Assembly: GCA_963682175.1 (NCBI GenBank)
Contig: OY821772.1
Span: 57,620,925-57,684,924, forward strand
DNA length: 64,000 nucleotides
Direction of reading: 5' to 3'
Source of the DNA: Triglochin maritima
Taxonomy: Eukaryota; Streptophyta; Magnoliopsida; Alismatales; Juncaginaceae
Below are positions 61,899-64,000 of this stretch, piece by piece. The first letter of the stretch is position 1, and every line of letters starts with the position of its first letter. Under the pieces are notes generated by a model. It searched no databases. It was not told where the DNA came from and saw only the letters and a program-made list of their open reading frames with translations. The position numbers and the translations under genes were made by a program.

Positions 61899-64000
61899 CT
61901 GCCAGTTACAAGACAAACTATTTTTTTAAAGAATGCAGAAAATATGAAATATAAAAATTCACAAAGCTACATGTCCGTACAATCACGCAAAGTTTACTGA
62001 ATCAATCAACAACCAAAATATATGGGCCCAAGTGCTGAATGTTAACAAAAAGAGTGTCCAGCTCAAACATCCTAAGAAATACAACCCGAACACAAGTGCA
62101 TAAGCTTGCCATATCGTAGAACTCGTATTGTTGCTTTTCTCTTTTGCTTTTGATCAGTACGTATTGTTGATTTTCTTGAACAATAATCATTTCACAGTTT
62201 AAAATCCTATTTCCTCTTTAAAAAGAGAATAGAAAAGCAACTTTCGTCCTACACTTTTCGTCCGAGTTTACCCTTGCCTTTTCGAAATATTTACTTCCTT
62301 GTCCTCCAAACAACCCTTGAATCGTTGATCACTTGATCTTATCACGAGGCCCTCCTCCTCGCTTTCGTCCTCCACTGCCTCAACCGTTTCTGATTTTTCC
62401 AGCAACAAGACAACAACCACCCCTCCCTACAGCGCTCGCCCTCAGTTCCCAATTGAGGCGGCTCTATTGAGATTCGTCTCCGAGGTCGTTTCAATGGCGA
62501 TAGGGGGAATCGGAACGGAGTGCGGTGTTTATTCGAATCGTTTGAAGTTAACGCAAAAAAACCACACCAAAAGCTTGATTCGGTATGGGTTTTGGACGGT
62601 GTAATGCAGTGTTTTGGTATGCATTTGATTTCCTATTGATTTTGGAGTTTTTTTGGGATTTTAAGTTTGAGATAGTGAAAAACACAAAGTGAACTATGCC
62701 TTCCTCTGTTGGACATAGGAAGGAAGGAAGCGTTAAGCGAGAAAGTTCAAGGTTGGAGAAAGTTGCAGACTGATTTGGTCAGTGATGGAGGATTATAAAT
62801 TTAAAAGTTATTGTTGGAGTGTTGTACTTGTAATTGGAGTTGTGATTTCACCATTTAAAAGTTGGAATAATAATATTGTTTTACAATTAATTCTTATCTT
62901 TCTTTCACGTTTCGTGGGAAGAAATCGTTTCCTTATCTTGAATACAAATTTAAGTGTAATTGACTCATCACTTCAAATAACTAATCACCTTACAGTTTTT
63001 ATCCTTAAGGAAATAATATAAACTTTCATGTTCCATTATATTCTCTCTAAATAATTATTTTACTTGCTTTGTTACTTTTGTTTCATGTAATAATAAGATA
63101 TTTACACATCTTACATTTTCAATTGTAATAATTTACAACTCTAATTTGATTTTTTGAAATTGACAATACAAATTTAAGTGGTGTAAGTCTAACAATATCC
63201 ATGCATAGGTTATAAGTTCCTAATGCAAGTATTTAAGAGTAAAGCTCAATACCATCATCCTACAAAATATTGAAATTGTTCTTAAGCAGGGGTTTAGATT
63301 ATAGTCACAAGACAAGATGTATAATCTGACTTATCCATAGTATGTAATCGTAACAATATATAATGTTGGACTCAATTATTAATTTTAATGTATTAGGTTC
63401 AATATTAATTGCTTTTGAGATTACAAAGAAAAGAGCATTGAACTTGCGGTTGTTTCATCGATCCTTACACGCAACTTGCAATTAAGACCATGTAATTCAG
63501 AAAATAATGATAATATTAGTGGTCAACCCGTATGTTAATTTTTTCCGGACGTTGAGAAATATTACTCCCGCATTGAACTTGCGATTGTTTCATCCAACCC
63601 TACACACATGCGTAGCATGTGCCAGTCGGTAGTGTAATTTAAAAAATAACTCAAATTCCAAAATAATTTTGCACACCTGACTTTTTGATCTTATGTCTAT
63701 TCTTCCCAGGGTAGGAATGTTAATGTCCAAGCACATATAAAGAGATTAATCTTATAATATTAATAAATTCAAAACAAATAATCTACAAACCAGACAAGAA
63801 TTTATGTTAGAACGATAGTTTATAGATATTTATACATAGATAGTGCGAAGCAATTGAATATTAGATAGTTAATTGATACGGCATTCCAAATAGATTTTTA
63901 TAATTAATGTTTCCTCATAATAGTTTCCTTATTCTATTCTTGTAACCTCTATATATAGAGGACTTATCTTAGCAATAATACATATTCCTATGGTAAAGTT
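61899..64000. other. No gene recognised
   Basis: Upstream side of the partial MATE gene. 62280-62460 is CT-rich and unlike its surroundings. A short plus-strand frame from ATG 62493 and a minus-strand acidic frame at 62268-62419 were noted but match nothing sure. The rest is AT-rich without features. Confidence 0.5.

Noticed and set aside
62268..62419. Minus-strand acidic frame (VEAVEDESEEEGLVIRS) as possible first exon of the MATE gene
   Set aside because: No start codon, a stop just upstream, and only loose similarity to N-termini of the family.
62493..62603. Plus-strand frame from ATG 62493 (AIGGIGTECGVYSN)
   Set aside because: Only 36 codons, no recognised domain, no supported downstream exon.

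Overview
The window looks like nuclear DNA of a flowering plant, most likely a eudicot. It is AT-rich, its genes have many GT-AG introns, its proteins belong to land-plant families (COBRA-like, group IV B-box, SH3P2-type, EDS5/DTX46-type MATE), and most of the rest is nested plant transposons. The species was not identified. Exon limits below were read by eye from splice signals and family resemblance.

Host genes from left to right: a damaged COBRA-like gene (1-2257, minus); a tRNA-dihydrouridine synthase (4677-7261, minus, 3 exons); a double B-box transcription regulator of the BBX20/21 type (18359-19333, minus, 3 exons); a PPR pseudogene carrying a plastid rpoC2 fragment (46545-47200, plus); an apparently intact SH3P2-like BAR-SH3 gene (48961-56098, plus, 10 exons, 370 aa); and the C-terminal half of an EDS5/DTX46-like plastid MATE transporter (57968-61898, minus), whose N-terminal half is not seen in the window. 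No operon logic applies; each gene stands alone.

The space between genes is an accessory-DNA mosaic in which many insertions can be dated relative to each other by exact target-site duplications. It contains a MULE at 7747-9665 (9-bp duplication); an ORF1-only PIF/Harbinger element at 10039-12356 inside a ~300-bp tandem repeat; three members of one MULE family (14800-15783, 20496-21863, 23276-26988), the largest carrying a plant mobile domain gene facing a MURA transposase gene; two copies of one hAT family (22614-23241, 49575-50199); a decayed Harbinger element (~32100-40125) hit by a solo LTR which was itself hit by a second solo LTR of the same size class in the opposite orientation; a CACTA end; a LINE 3' end; and a U2 snRNA pseudogene.

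The observations most worth a second look are: (1) regularly spaced hairpin arrays inside two unrelated MULE families; (2) arrays of a CGGTCGACCG-type palindrome upstream of the TATA box in two different LTRs; (3) a 1479-bp hAT element that landed on the intron 1/exon 2 acceptor of the SH3P2-like gene, so that the 8-bp duplication made two copies of the splice site; (4) plastid rpoC2 DNA inside a PPR pseudogene; and (5) five very long poly-G/poly-C runs.
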